A stretch of 64,000 nt of DNA from Modicisalibacter sp033446685. Its GTDB lineage: Bacteria; Pseudomonadota; Gammaproteobacteria; Pseudomonadales; Halomonadaceae. The notes under the pieces were generated by a model. The model made no database searches, was not told where the DNA came from, and worked only from the letters and a program-made list of their open reading frames with translations. Shown piece after piece: positions 52,745 to 60,674 of the stretch; positions within the stretch are counted from its first letter, which is position 1, and every line of letters begins with the position of its first letter. The translations under genes and the position numbers were made by a program. The stretch lies in the NCBI RefSeq assembly GCF_033446685.1, contig NZ_JAWQLY010000008.1, positions 124,001-188,000 of the forward strand, read 5' to 3'.

Positions 52745-53620
52745 ATGAATCAGCATCAACCTGCCAGCTTCGCGCTGGGCGATCACCGCGTCGGCCGACT
52801 GGGCTATGGCGCCATGCAATTGGCCGGCCCCGGCGTCTTCGGTCCGCCCAGGGATCGCGAGGCCGCCTTGGCGGTATTGCGCGAGGCGGTGGCGAAGGGC
52901 GTCAACCACATCGACACCAGCGATTTCTACGGCCCGCATGTCACCAACCGGCTGATTCGCGAGGCGCTGGCGCCGTATCCCGCCGATCTTTGCCTGGTCA
53001 CCAAGATCGGCGCGCGGCGCGATGAAAAGGGCGCCTGGCTGCCGGCCTTCTCGGCCGAGGAACTGACCCGGGCCGTCCACGACAACCTTCGCCATCTCGG
53101 CCTCGACGTGCTGGACGTGGTGAACCTGCGCCTGATGTTCGATACCCACGGCCCCGCCGAAGGCGCCATCGAGGAGCCGCTCACGGCGCTGGCGGAACTT
53201 CAGCGCCAGGGCCTGGTGCGCCACATCGGGCTCAGCAACGTCACGCCCCGCCAGGTCGCGGAAGGCCGTCGTCTGTGCGAGATCGTCTGCGTGCAGAATC
53301 ACTACAACCTCGCGCATCGCGACGACGATGCCTTGATCGACGAGCTGGCGCGCGAGGGGATCGCCTACGTGCCGTTCTTCCCGCTGGGCGGGTTCACCCC
53401 GCTGCAATCGTCGACGCTATCCGACGTCGCGCGGCGACTGGCGGCCACGCCGATGCAGGTGGCGCTCGCCTGGCTGTTGCGCCGGGCACCGAACATCCTG
53501 CTGATACCCGGCACCTCCTCGGTCGCGCATCTGCACGAGAATCTCGCCGCGGCCGAGCTCGAGCTCCCCGAGGCGATGCTCGACGAACTTAACGGCATCG
53601 CCAGCGCGACGGATCGATGA
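52745..53620 (+). CDS. Aldo/keto reductase family oxidoreductase
   Basis: A 291-residue TIM-barrel reductase using NADPH. Asp, Tyr and Lys of the active site lie in HIDTSDFYGPHV and CLVTKIG; the later VQNHYNLAHR and IPGTSSVAHLHEN (cofactor phosphate-binding) agree. It probably reduces aldehydes or ketones. ATG 52745 has GAGGG upstream. The adjacent divergent LysR gene is the likely regulator. Confidence 0.92.
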   Translation: MNQHQPASFALGDHRVGRLGYGAMQLAGPGVFGPPRDREAALAVLREAVAKGVNHIDTSDFYGPHVTNRLIREALAPYPADLCLVTKIGARRDEKGAWLPAFSAEELTRAVHDNLRHLGLDVLDVVNLRLMFDTHGPAEGAIEEPLTALAELQRQGLVRHIGLSNVTPRQVAEGRRLCEIVCVQNHYNLAHRDDDALIDELAREGIAYVPFFPLGGFTPLQSSTLSDVARRLAATPMQVALAWLLRRAPNILLIPGTSSVAHLHENLAAAELELPEAMLDELNGIASATDR

Positions 53621-53659
53621 CGCCACGATCGGGCGGCCAGGCTCGGGCCGGGAAACGCT

Positions 53660-53677
53660 ATTCGCGTTTGCGCGAAT
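53660..53677. promoter_or_regulatory. Perfect inverted repeat upstream of the GntR gene
   Basis: ATTCGCG (53660-53666), TTTG, CGCGAAT (53671-53677). It overlaps an upstream in-frame ATG of the GntR frame, so that ATG is unlikely to be the start and the repeat may be an operator or the terminator stem of the aldo/keto reductase gene. Confidence 0.45.
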
Positions 53678-53714
53678 GGCTTACCCTTGGCATCCCTATG
53701 TCGGCATGAGAGCA

Positions 53715-54464
53715 ATGATGGCTGGTTCCGTATCGCGTCGTCTCCCCTATCACGTCGCGGATACCATCAAGGGCTGGATCGTCGATCGCCAACTGATACC
53801 CGGCGATCGGCTGCCCAGCGAGGCCGAGCTGATGGCCTCGCTCAACGTCTCCAAGGGCACCATTCGCGAAAGCACCCGGGTGCTGGAGGCCCAGGGGCTG
53901 GTGCAGACGCGCACCGGCCCCGGCGGCGGCGTCTTCGTCTGCCAGATGAGCGAGGCGAAGGCCACCTCGCTGCTCAGCCATTACTTCTATTTCCAGGACA
54001 TCTCGATCCGCGACATCTACCAGATCCGCCAGGCCCTTGAGCCCGAACTGGCGGCCTCGCTGGCCGGCAAGGTCGGAGCCGAGGATCTGGCGCGTCTGCG
54101 CGAGAGCTTGAACGGCTATTGCGACAAGGCGCCCGACCTGGAGGCGGAGCGCCAGCAGCACATCGATTCGCTGCACTTTCATGAAATGCTCGCGGAACTG
54201 GCCGGCGGCAATCCGCTGTTGTCGTTCATCATCCGCTTCACGGTGCAGGTGCTCTCCGATTTGACCGTCTACCGGCGACTCTACGAGCCCGGCGATCACC
54301 AGATCGGTCCGGTCGGCTGCCAGTACCACGCGCGCATCCTCGACGCCATCGAGCAGGGCGACGCCGAGCGGGCGCGGGAGCTGATGCGCGAGCACATGCG
54401 CTCGGCCCAGGCGGTGATGAACGACAACGAGGCCCAGGTCCGGCGCGGGTTCCTGGCCGGCTGA
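53715..54464 (+). CDS. GntR-family regulator, FadR/FCD subfamily
   Basis: A 249-residue regulator (start could also be at 53676 or 53706). The N-terminal winged helix reads YHVADTIKGWIVDRQLIPGDRLPSEAELMASLNVSKGTIRESTRVLEAQGLV, and the helical FCD ligand domain has IYQIRQALEPELA, a HFHEMLAELAGGNPLL metal-site segment and HARILDAIEQGDAERARELMREHM. It is convergent, four bases apart, with the M20/DUF1028/YfcC operon and is its most likely regulator. Confidence 0.92.
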   Translation: MMAGSVSRRLPYHVADTIKGWIVDRQLIPGDRLPSEAELMASLNVSKGTIRESTRVLEAQGLVQTRTGPGGGVFVCQMSEAKATSLLSHYFYFQDISIRDIYQIRQALEPELAASLAGKVGAEDLARLRESLNGYCDKAPDLEAERQQHIDSLHFHEMLAELAGGNPLLSFIIRFTVQVLSDLTVYRRLYEPGDHQIGPVGCQYHARILDAIEQGDAERARELMREHMRSAQAVMNDNEAQVRRGFLAG

Positions 54465-54468
54465 GAAG

Positions 54469-55722
54469 TCAGGCCCGGCGGTCGGGATCCAGGTCGCCGA
54501 GAAAGCGCATCAACACGCGGGTCGCCCGGTCGGCGTCCTCGGCGCTGATCGCCTCGTCGGGGTGATGGCTGAGACCGTCCCTGCAGCGCACGAACAGCAT
54601 GCCGATGTCGGTCACGTCGTGCATCGCCAGGCCGTCGTGGCCGGCGCCGCTGAACAGCCGCTCGGCGGGTTCGCCGCAGTTCAGGCAGGCGCCCTCCAGG
54701 GCCTCGATCAGCCATTCGGCGCAGGCCACCGCCTCGGCCTGGTAGGTGGTTTCGCAGCTCAATTCCAGCTCGCCGTCCGCGGCGATCCGGCGACAGGCCG
54801 CCACGATCTCCTCGCGGCCCCGGGCGCGGACGTCGGGATCGGGCGAGCGCAGCTCCAGCGTGAAGTTCACTTCGGCGGGAATCACGTTGACGGCGTTGGG
54901 GCGCACCTCGAGCTTGCCGATCACGCCGACGAAATCGTCGGTGGCGTTGAGTACCCGGTCGGCCTCCAGCACCATCCGGGCCGCCCCCACCAGGGCGTCG
55001 CGGCGGCCCGGCATGGGCGTGGTGCCGGCATGGCCGGCCTTGCCGGCGACACTCAGCCGGTGCCGCTCGATGCCGGTCAGCGCGCTCACCACGCCCACCG
55101 CCCGGTCGCGCTGCTCGAGTACCGGCCCCTGTTCGATGTGCACCTCGACGTAGCCGATCAGCGATTCGCGCCTGCGCGCCAGTTGCGGGATGCGCTCGGG
55201 CGCGCCGCCGAACCGCGAGAGCGCCTCGCCGAGGGAGACGCCGTCGGCGTCGCGCGCCTCCAGGCTGGCGGGATCGAAGCTCCCGGCCAGGGCGCGGCTG
55301 CCGATCAGGGTCGACTGGAAGCGGGTGCCTTCCTCGTCGCCGAAGGCCACCACCTCGACCCCGTAGGCAAGCTCGACGCCTTCGTCCTTCAGCGCCTGCA
55401 GGGCCTGCAGCGGCAGCGCCACGCCCAGCATGCCGTCGTACTTGCCGCCCTCGACCACGGTGTCCTGATGGGAACCGAGGATCAGCGTCCTCTCGCCGGC
55501 CAGGGCGCGTGCGTTGCGGCCCACCAGGTTGCCCGAGGCATCGAGTTCGGGAGTCAGCCCGGCCTGGCGCATCCAGTCGCCGATCAACGTCAGCACCTGG
55601 CGATGCTCCTCGGAGCAGAACAGCCGCGTGACGCCATCGCCGGGCAGCGAGTACTGGGCGGCCTCGTCCAGGCGCGCCATCAATTGCTGGCCCGGGTTCT
55701 CCGGGTGCGTGGAATCGTTCAT
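54469..55722 (-). CDS. M20-family Zn-dependent amidohydrolase (allantoate amidohydrolase/N-carbamoylase type)
   Basis: A 417-residue hydantoinase/carbamoylase-family enzyme. Metal ligands are seen in GSHQDTV, YDGMLG, FGDEEGTRF and the C-terminal SGAGHDGLA; the dimerisation domain holds EVHIEQGPVLE, GIERHRLSVAGKAGHAGTTPM and VIPAEVNFTLE. Members hydrolyse N-carbamoyl amino acids, allantoate or ureidoglycine. ATG 55722 is preferred over ATG 55740 because AGGAGG precedes it. It is the last gene of the operon. Confidence 0.92.
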   Translation of the reverse strand: MNDSTHPENPGQQLMARLDEAAQYSLPGDGVTRLFCSEEHRQVLTLIGDWMRQAGLTPELDASGNLVGRNARALAGERTLILGSHQDTVVEGGKYDGMLGVALPLQALQALKDEGVELAYGVEVVAFGDEEGTRFQSTLIGSRALAGSFDPASLEARDADGVSLGEALSRFGGAPERIPQLARRRESLIGYVEVHIEQGPVLEQRDRAVGVVSALTGIERHRLSVAGKAGHAGTTPMPGRRDALVGAARMVLEADRVLNATDDFVGVIGKLEVRPNAVNVIPAEVNFTLELRSPDPDVRARGREEIVAACRRIAADGELELSCETTYQAEAVACAEWLIEALEGACLNCGEPAERLFSGAGHDGLAMHDVTDIGMLFVRCRDGLSHHPDEAISAEDADRATRVLMRFLGDLDPDRRA

Positions 55723-55736
55723 GGTTCCTCCTGGCA

Positions 55737-56438
55737 TCATTGGCGGGGGAGCGAGGCGAGGAATTCGGCGAAGTCCGGTGCGCGCACGCGTCCCGCGAGT
55801 GTGCGAAGCGCCTCGACGGGCCGCTCGTCCCAGTCCACCCGCAGGTCGATGGGCGCGGCGTCGAAGGATTCGATCCGCAGGGCGGCCGAGCGCGCGCCGC
55901 GTCTGTCACCACCGGCTCTGAGCGCGGCGTCCAGGGCGTCGATCAGGGTCTCGAGCAGCCGGGATTCGTAGCCGTCGCGGTAACGGGGCGCTGCGCTGCG
56001 CGCCCACGCGGCGTCGGGGTTCGTGCAGGTCAGGCTCAGGAAACGCTGCACCAGCGTCGCGACGACCTGGCCACCGGCCAGCATGTTGCCGGCCGCGGCG
56101 ATCGTCGGGCGCAGCTCGGCGGCGACCTCGGGCAGATTGTCCCCGCCGCTATGCACTGCGGCCCGGCCGCCGGCATCCATCACCAGGCACTGGCGCCGCG
56201 CCGCGCCGCCGTCCCGCCTCGTCACCTGATCAAGGGCCTGGCGTACGGTGCGACCCTGGGACAGCGCGTGGCGGATGCCTTCCGGGTACCAGGGATTGGT
56301 CGCCAGTCCCTGGGTGGCGCAGGCGCCCAGGCCGCGCCAGGCATGATGCACGTAGCCGCCCACCGCCACGCCGCCGGTGGCGGTCAGCGCGGCGACCGTG
56401 CCGGTGGCCGGCTGCACGTGGATCAGCGACAGGGTCAC
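55737..56438 (-). CDS. DUF1028 family protein, possible Ntn-type hydrolase
   Basis: A 233-residue cytoplasmic protein with the DUF1028 core: N-terminal MTLSLI, TGGVAVGGYVHHAWRGLGACATQGLATNPWYP, then DAGGRAAVHSG and AAAGNMLAGGQVVATL. The family is typically found with M20 amidohydrolases. Thr2, exposed after Met removal, is where an N-terminal nucleophile would be, so an Ntn amidohydrolase activity is possible but unproven. It lies between the YfcC transporter and the M20 gene in one operon. Confidence 0.85.
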   Translation of the reverse strand: MTLSLIHVQPATGTVAALTATGGVAVGGYVHHAWRGLGACATQGLATNPWYPEGIRHALSQGRTVRQALDQVTRRDGGAARRQCLVMDAGGRAAVHSGGDNLPEVAAELRPTIAAAGNMLAGGQVVATLVQRFLSLTCTNPDAAWARSAAPRYRDGYESRLLETLIDALDAALRAGGDRRGARSAALRIESFDAAPIDLRVDWDERPVEALRTLAGRVRAPDFAEFLASLPRQ

Positions 56439-56445
56439 GGCGGGC

Positions 56446-57837
56446 TCAGTAACCGACGTAGTGGCCGATCACCAGGCCGACCCAGGCGAGCATGTAGACC
56501 AGCACCATGAAGGGCAGGATGGCCTTCAGCCACTTCTCGTAGGAGACCCGGCCCAGCGCCAGCATGGCCAGGGTGCCGCCCGAGGTGGGCACGATCAGGT
56601 TGGTCAGGCCATCGCCGACCTGGAAGGCGGTGATCATCAGCTGGCGGCTCATGCCGACCAGGTCGGCCACCGGAATCAGGATCGGCATGGTGACCAGCGC
56701 CTGGCCCGAGCCCGAGGGCACGAAGAGGTTGATCGCGCCCTGCACCACGCTCGCCATGATCGCCGACAACGTACCGGGTATGCCCTGGATGAGGCCGCTG
56801 AGTGCATGCACGATGGTATCGATGATCTGGGCCTGGTCGAGCAGCACCTGGATGGACGCGGCCAGCCCGATCACCAGCGCGCCGGGGGTGACCTTGGAGG
56901 CGCCCTCCATCATCTGCCTGACGATCTCGTTGGCCGAGAGCCGGTTGACGATGCCGATCACGATGGCGATCAGCAGGAACATCCCGGCGATCTCGTTGAT
57001 GTACCAGCCGCGCGTGAACACGCCCACCAGCATCGCCGCCAGGCCCAGCACGAACACCGCCAGGGTCAGCTTGTCGCGCTGGGAAAGCCGGTATTCGTGC
57101 AGCGCCTTGCTCATCATCTTGCTGTCGTCGGGCTCCTCGAAGTCCATCTTGACCACCCACTTGCAGATGTAGAGCGAGAGCAGCGCCAGCGACGAGATCA
57201 CCATCAGGGTCCGCAGCCAGGCGCCGGAGAACGTCGGCAGGTCGGCGATGCCCTGGGCCACGCCGACGGTGTAGGGGTTGATCGGCGAGAGGGCGAAGCC
57301 GATCCCGATGCCGCCCACGGCCATGGTGGTGCCGACCAGGCTGGAACAGCCGATCGCGCCGGCGATCAGCACCGCGATCGGTACCAGGGCGATGTTGTTC
57401 TCGAAGCCCACGGCCACGCCGAAGAAACCGTAGATGAAGGTGCCGACGGTGATGATGAGGTTGCGCCGCTCGACCCCGACACGGTTGACCGCCACCCCGA
57501 TGGCGTTCTCGAGCGCCCCGGTACGCTGCAGGATGTGAAACAGCCCGCCGGCGATGAACACGATGAACAGATACAGCGAGGCCTCGTTGAGACCGCGCGG
57601 CACGGCGACGAAGATATCGAAGGGCGAGATGGGGCCCACGTCGTTGAGGTATTCGAAGGAGCCGGACACCACCTGGGTGCGGCCATTCTCCTCGATCCGC
57701 TGATACTCGCCGGCGGGCACCACGAAGGTGAGTGCATAGGTGGCCAGCAGGATCATGAAGATCAGCACCATGGGGTCGGGGACCGTCCGGTACCACTTCT
57801 TCTTGCGCTGTGACAGCGCCTCTTGATGAGTACTCAT
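56446..57837 (-). CDS. YfcC/ArgF-type (AbgT-superfamily) membrane transporter
   Basis: A 463-residue inner-membrane protein with about 12 segments. It shows VPAGEYQRIE near the first segment, FIVFIAGGLFHILQRTGALENAI, GVAVGFENNIALVPIAVLI and the C-terminal FVPSGSGQALVTMPILIPVADL with LIVPTSGGTLAMLAL. YfcC proteins are proposed to carry basic amino acids, peptides or C4 compounds. It is first in the operon, preceded by AAAAAGGA and a perfect palindrome. Confidence 0.9.
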   Translation of the reverse strand: MSTHQEALSQRKKKWYRTVPDPMVLIFMILLATYALTFVVPAGEYQRIEENGRTQVVSGSFEYLNDVGPISPFDIFVAVPRGLNEASLYLFIVFIAGGLFHILQRTGALENAIGVAVNRVGVERRNLIITVGTFIYGFFGVAVGFENNIALVPIAVLIAGAIGCSSLVGTTMAVGGIGIGFALSPINPYTVGVAQGIADLPTFSGAWLRTLMVISSLALLSLYICKWVVKMDFEEPDDSKMMSKALHEYRLSQRDKLTLAVFVLGLAAMLVGVFTRGWYINEIAGMFLLIAIVIGIVNRLSANEIVRQMMEGASKVTPGALVIGLAASIQVLLDQAQIIDTIVHALSGLIQGIPGTLSAIMASVVQGAINLFVPSGSGQALVTMPILIPVADLVGMSRQLMITAFQVGDGLTNLIVPTSGGTLAMLALGRVSYEKWLKAILPFMVLVYMLAWVGLVIGHYVGY

Positions 57838-57885
57838 GGCATTGTCCTTTTTGTGGTCTGCGTCTGGAGGCGGAAAGACGCTGCC

Positions 57886-57911
57886 GGCCAATTTATCATG
57901 ATAAATTGGCC
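57886..57911. promoter_or_regulatory. Perfect 26-bp palindrome at the YfcC operon promoter
   Basis: Arms GGCCAATTTATCA (57886-57898) and TGATAAATTGGCC (57899-57911) meet with no spacer. It lies 48 bases before the yfcC-like ATG. The core TTATCATGATAA is AT-rich inside GC-rich DNA, as expected for a dimeric regulator such as the adjacent-operon GntR protein. Binding is inferred; a hairpin/terminator role is also possible. Confidence 0.6.
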
Positions 57912-58037
57912 GCAAAAAGGATAGGCCGGCCTCGTTCACGATGCCAGTTCGCTGCGCGCGTGCAGAAAGCAGAAGTAAGGGACACGCGACCGGGACGGAA
58001 CGCCCGGTTGCGCGCTTGATGCCTGCCTTGATGCGCT

Positions 58038-58205
58038 TCACGCCTCCCAGAAGCGCTTGCTGCCTTCGCGCCGGGCTTCAGTGAGCGTGATGCCGACGTC
58101 CGCGAGCAGATGAGGGTCGAGTTCGCGCAGTCGCTGGCGCGTGAGGTGGCGATGCCGATAGAGGCGTAACGTGGCGACGAGACGATGCAGCGGGGTGGAG
58201 GACAT
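58038..58205 (-). CDS. DUF1127 small arginine-rich protein
   Basis: A 55-residue basic protein with the DUF1127 motif RQRLRELDPHLLADVGITLTEARRE. Members are small RNA-binding or phosphate/arginine-metabolism modulators in proteobacteria. CAGGAGT precedes ATG 58205. It is divergent from the MocR gene across 167 bases. Confidence 0.9.
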   Translation of the reverse strand: MSSTPLHRLVATLRLYRHRHLTRQRLRELDPHLLADVGITLTEARREGSKRFWEA

Positions 58206-58258
58206 GGCGATACTCCTGTTGCTGGGCCTGCAAACAGGGTATGGTTTGCTCAATGATC

Positions 58259-58342
58259 GATACAGATTCAGATAAATAGTATTTTTGCGGTACAGAATCG
58301 GTTTTTGCCTGGCTGTATCGATTATATCGATCACTTCTGTAC
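58259..58342. promoter_or_regulatory. MocR promoter repeats
   Basis: The motif GATACAG (58259-58265), GTACAG (58290-58295) and the inverted CTGTATC (58313-58319) and CTGTAC (58337-58342) occur four times in the AT-rich divergent region, with a TCGAT-TAT-ATCGA palindrome at 58318-58330. Direct and inverted repeats of this kind are the typical MocR/PdxR operators. Confidence 0.5.
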
Positions 58343-58372
58343 TGCTTTTGTTTTATTTGCGAGGACGCTGTC

Positions 58373-59830
58373 TTGAAACGCTATGAAGAGGTCGCGGCCA
58401 CGCTGCGACGGAGCATCGAACAGGGCCAGTATGCCGTGGGTGCCCGATTGCCTTCGATCCGCAGCGTCTGCCGCGATTTCAAGGTGAGCGTTTCCACCGC
58501 CCAGGAGGCGTACCTCCGACTGGAGGACGCGCTTATGATCGAGGCCCGCCCCAAGTCCGGCTACTACGTGCTGCCCAGCCAGGTGCCGGCGGTGCTGCCG
58601 TCGATGACGCGCCCGGCACAGCGCCCGCTGGACGTGTCGCAGTGGGACCAGGTACTCGAGCTGGTCGGCATGCCGCGCGACACCGGCGTGCTGATGCTCG
58701 GCCGCGGCATTCCCGACCTGGAGAGCGCGACGCTCAAGCCGCTGTTGCGCCTGCTGGCCGGCCTGCATCGCCACGCCGAGGTGCACGAGCTCAACTACGA
58801 CGCGCTGGCCGGCAGCCTCGAGCTGCGCCGCCAGATCGCGCGCCTGGCCACGGCCTCGGGATGCCTGCTGCACCCCGACGACGTGCTGATCACCACCGGC
58901 TGCCAGGAGGCGCTGTCGATCGCCATCCGCACGCTGACCGCGCCGGGCGATGTGGTCGCCGTCGACTCGCCGAGCTTCTACGGCACCATGCAGATCCTCA
59001 AGGCCAACGGCCTCAAGGCGCTGGAGATTCCCACCGATCCGCAGACCGGGATCAGCCTAGAGGCGCTGGAACTGGCCCTGGAGCAGTGGCCGATCCGCGC
59101 CATCCAGGTCACCCCGACCTGCAACAACCCGCTGGGCTATACCATGCCGGAGCCCCGCAAGCGTGCCCTGGTGGCGCTGGCCCAGCGCTTCGACGTGGCG
59201 ATCATCGAGGACGACATCTACGGCGACCTGGCGTTTTCCACCCCGCGACCGAAGACCCTAAAGGCGTTCGACGACGACGGCCGCGTGCTGCTGTGCAGCG
59301 CCTTTTCCAAGACCTTGAGCCCGGGGCTGCGGGTCGGCTGGATCGCCCCCGGACGCTACCGCGACCAGGTGATGCACATGAAGTACGTCTCCACCGGGGC
59401 GTCGGCGACGTTGCCGCAGCTGGCGGTGGCCGAGTTCATCGTCAAGGGGCATTACGAGCGTCACCTGCGCGAGATGGTGCGCCAGTACCAGCGCCACCGC
59501 GACATCATGCTCGGCTGGGTCAAGCGTCACTTTCCCGCCGGGACCGGGGTCAGCTACCCCCAGGGCGGGTTCATCCTGTGGCTGGAGTTGCCGGCCGGCG
59601 TCGACTGCGTGCGCCTCAACGAGCGGTTGGCGGCCTCGCAGATCCGCATCGCGCCGGGCTCGCTGTTCTCCGCCTCGGGCAAGTACCGCCATTGCCTGCG
59701 CCTGAACTACGCCTCGCCCATGACCCCCACGGTGGCCGAGGCCATCCGGGTGGTCGGTGCCACGGTGACGGACATGGTGGGAGAAACCGCCGCGCTGCAG
59801 GCGCCGAGCCTGGCCGAACGGGGCGATTGA
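58373..59830 (+). CDS. MocR-family regulator (GntR winged helix fused to PLP aminotransferase domain)
   Basis: A 485-residue fusion. Residues 1-65 are a GntR winged helix (KRYEEVAATLRRSIEQGQYAVGARLPSIRSVCRDFKVSVSTAQEAYLRLE). After a linker, residues 105-475 form a fold-type I aminotransferase domain with TTGCQEALSIAIRTL, EDDIYGDL and the PLP lysine Lys313 in CSAFSKTLSPGLRVGW. The start is TTG 58373 with GAGGA upstream. Its target is unknown; the neighbours are DUF1127 and an efflux operon. A strong hairpin follows. Confidence 0.93.
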   Translation: MKRYEEVAATLRRSIEQGQYAVGARLPSIRSVCRDFKVSVSTAQEAYLRLEDALMIEARPKSGYYVLPSQVPAVLPSMTRPAQRPLDVSQWDQVLELVGMPRDTGVLMLGRGIPDLESATLKPLLRLLAGLHRHAEVHELNYDALAGSLELRRQIARLATASGCLLHPDDVLITTGCQEALSIAIRTLTAPGDVVAVDSPSFYGTMQILKANGLKALEIPTDPQTGISLEALELALEQWPIRAIQVTPTCNNPLGYTMPEPRKRALVALAQRFDVAIIEDDIYGDLAFSTPRPKTLKAFDDDGRVLLCSAFSKTLSPGLRVGWIAPGRYRDQVMHMKYVSTGASATLPQLAVAEFIVKGHYERHLREMVRQYQRHRDIMLGWVKRHFPAGTGVSYPQGGFILWLELPAGVDCVRLNERLAASQIRIAPGSLFSASGKYRHCLRLNYASPMTPTVAEAIRVVGATVTDMVGETAALQAPSLAERGD

Positions 59831-59845
59831 GCGTCGTCGTACGGC

Positions 59846-59881
59846 CCGGCGAGCCGACGGTGCCCTTATTCGGCTCGCCGG
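59846..59881. terminator. Hairpin at the end of the MocR gene
   Basis: Perfect 12-base arms CCGGCGAGCCGA (59846-59857) and TCGGCTCGCCGG (59870-59881) with a 12-base loop, overlapping the 3' end of the convergent DUF1499 gene. It lacks a T tract. The right arm also codes for the last residues of the DUF1499 protein. Confidence 0.5.
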
Positions 59882-60633
59882 CTCAGCGCCGCCAGATAGG
59901 CGCGAATCCGCGCGGCGTTGGTGCCGACGTCGCTGCGTCCGACCCGCGAGGCCGAGCGCACGTCCACCCGCACCCCGTCCTCGACGTCGCGCAGGCGGAT
60001 CGCCACGTCGTCCTTGAAGCCGAACCAGCGTGTGGTCGCGGTGGCCTCGAGGCTGTCGTCGCCGACGTCGACCAGTTCCCAGCCCTGTTGCCGGGCGGTC
60101 GCCTCGGCGGCATCCATCGCCTCGGCCAGCGGCAGGTTCAGGATGAGCGGCCGAATGTCCGGATAGGCCTCGCGCTGCTGGCTTGCGGTCGTCTCGCCGG
60201 GGTAGGCCAGGCCATTGGGCGCGGCTTCACGGGCGGGGGCCAGGGCGACGAAGGCCGGCGGATCCCGCATGTCGGTGGTGATGTCGTGGATCGCCGGCAC
60301 CTGACGGGCGCGCTGCTGCATCTGCCAGGGCACGACCATCATCGCCGCCACCGTGGCGAGTACCAGGGCGCCGACCAGTGCCGGCCTGGGGCGCCGGCAC
60401 AGGCTTGCCACCACCAGCGTCGCCAGCCCCAGGACCGCCGCGCCCAGCGCCAGATAGGCTCCCTGGCGCAACAGGCCGAAGGCCGCGCCCAGGTCCACCA
60501 GCTCCAGCCGATGGGCCGGCCCCGCACCGCCGAGCAATAGCGCCGCGGCGATCACCACCAGCACGCTCAGCCAGGCCAGCCGCCGCGGCCAGCGCCCGCC
60601 GCGCGGCCGGCTCTTGTATGAAGACGTAGCCAT
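59866..60633 (-). CDS. DUF1499 membrane protein
   Basis: A 255-residue protein with three hydrophobic segments (about 18-36, 55-75 and 83-102) and a C-terminal DUF1499 domain (about 115-255) with DMRDPPAFVAL, EATATTRWFGFKDDVAIRL and VDVRSASRVGRSDVGTNAARIRAYL. The function of DUF1499 is unknown. It is 41 bases downstream of the RND gene and probably the last gene of that operon. Confidence 0.87.
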   Translation of the reverse strand: MATSSYKSRPRGGRWPRRLAWLSVLVVIAAALLLGGAGPAHRLELVDLGAAFGLLRQGAYLALGAAVLGLATLVVASLCRRPRPALVGALVLATVAAMMVVPWQMQQRARQVPAIHDITTDMRDPPAFVALAPAREAAPNGLAYPGETTASQQREAYPDIRPLILNLPLAEAMDAAEATARQQGWELVDVGDDSLEATATTRWFGFKDDVAIRLRDVEDGVRVDVRSASRVGRSDVGTNAARIRAYLAALSRRAE

Positions 60634-60674
60634 TTGCGTTTTCGCTCCCTGGGTCGCGTTGTCGGAGCATTCGA

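Noticed and set aside
56377..57813. 478-codon frame antisense to the YfcC transporter
   Set aside because: Shadow of a transporter; no start signals or domain.
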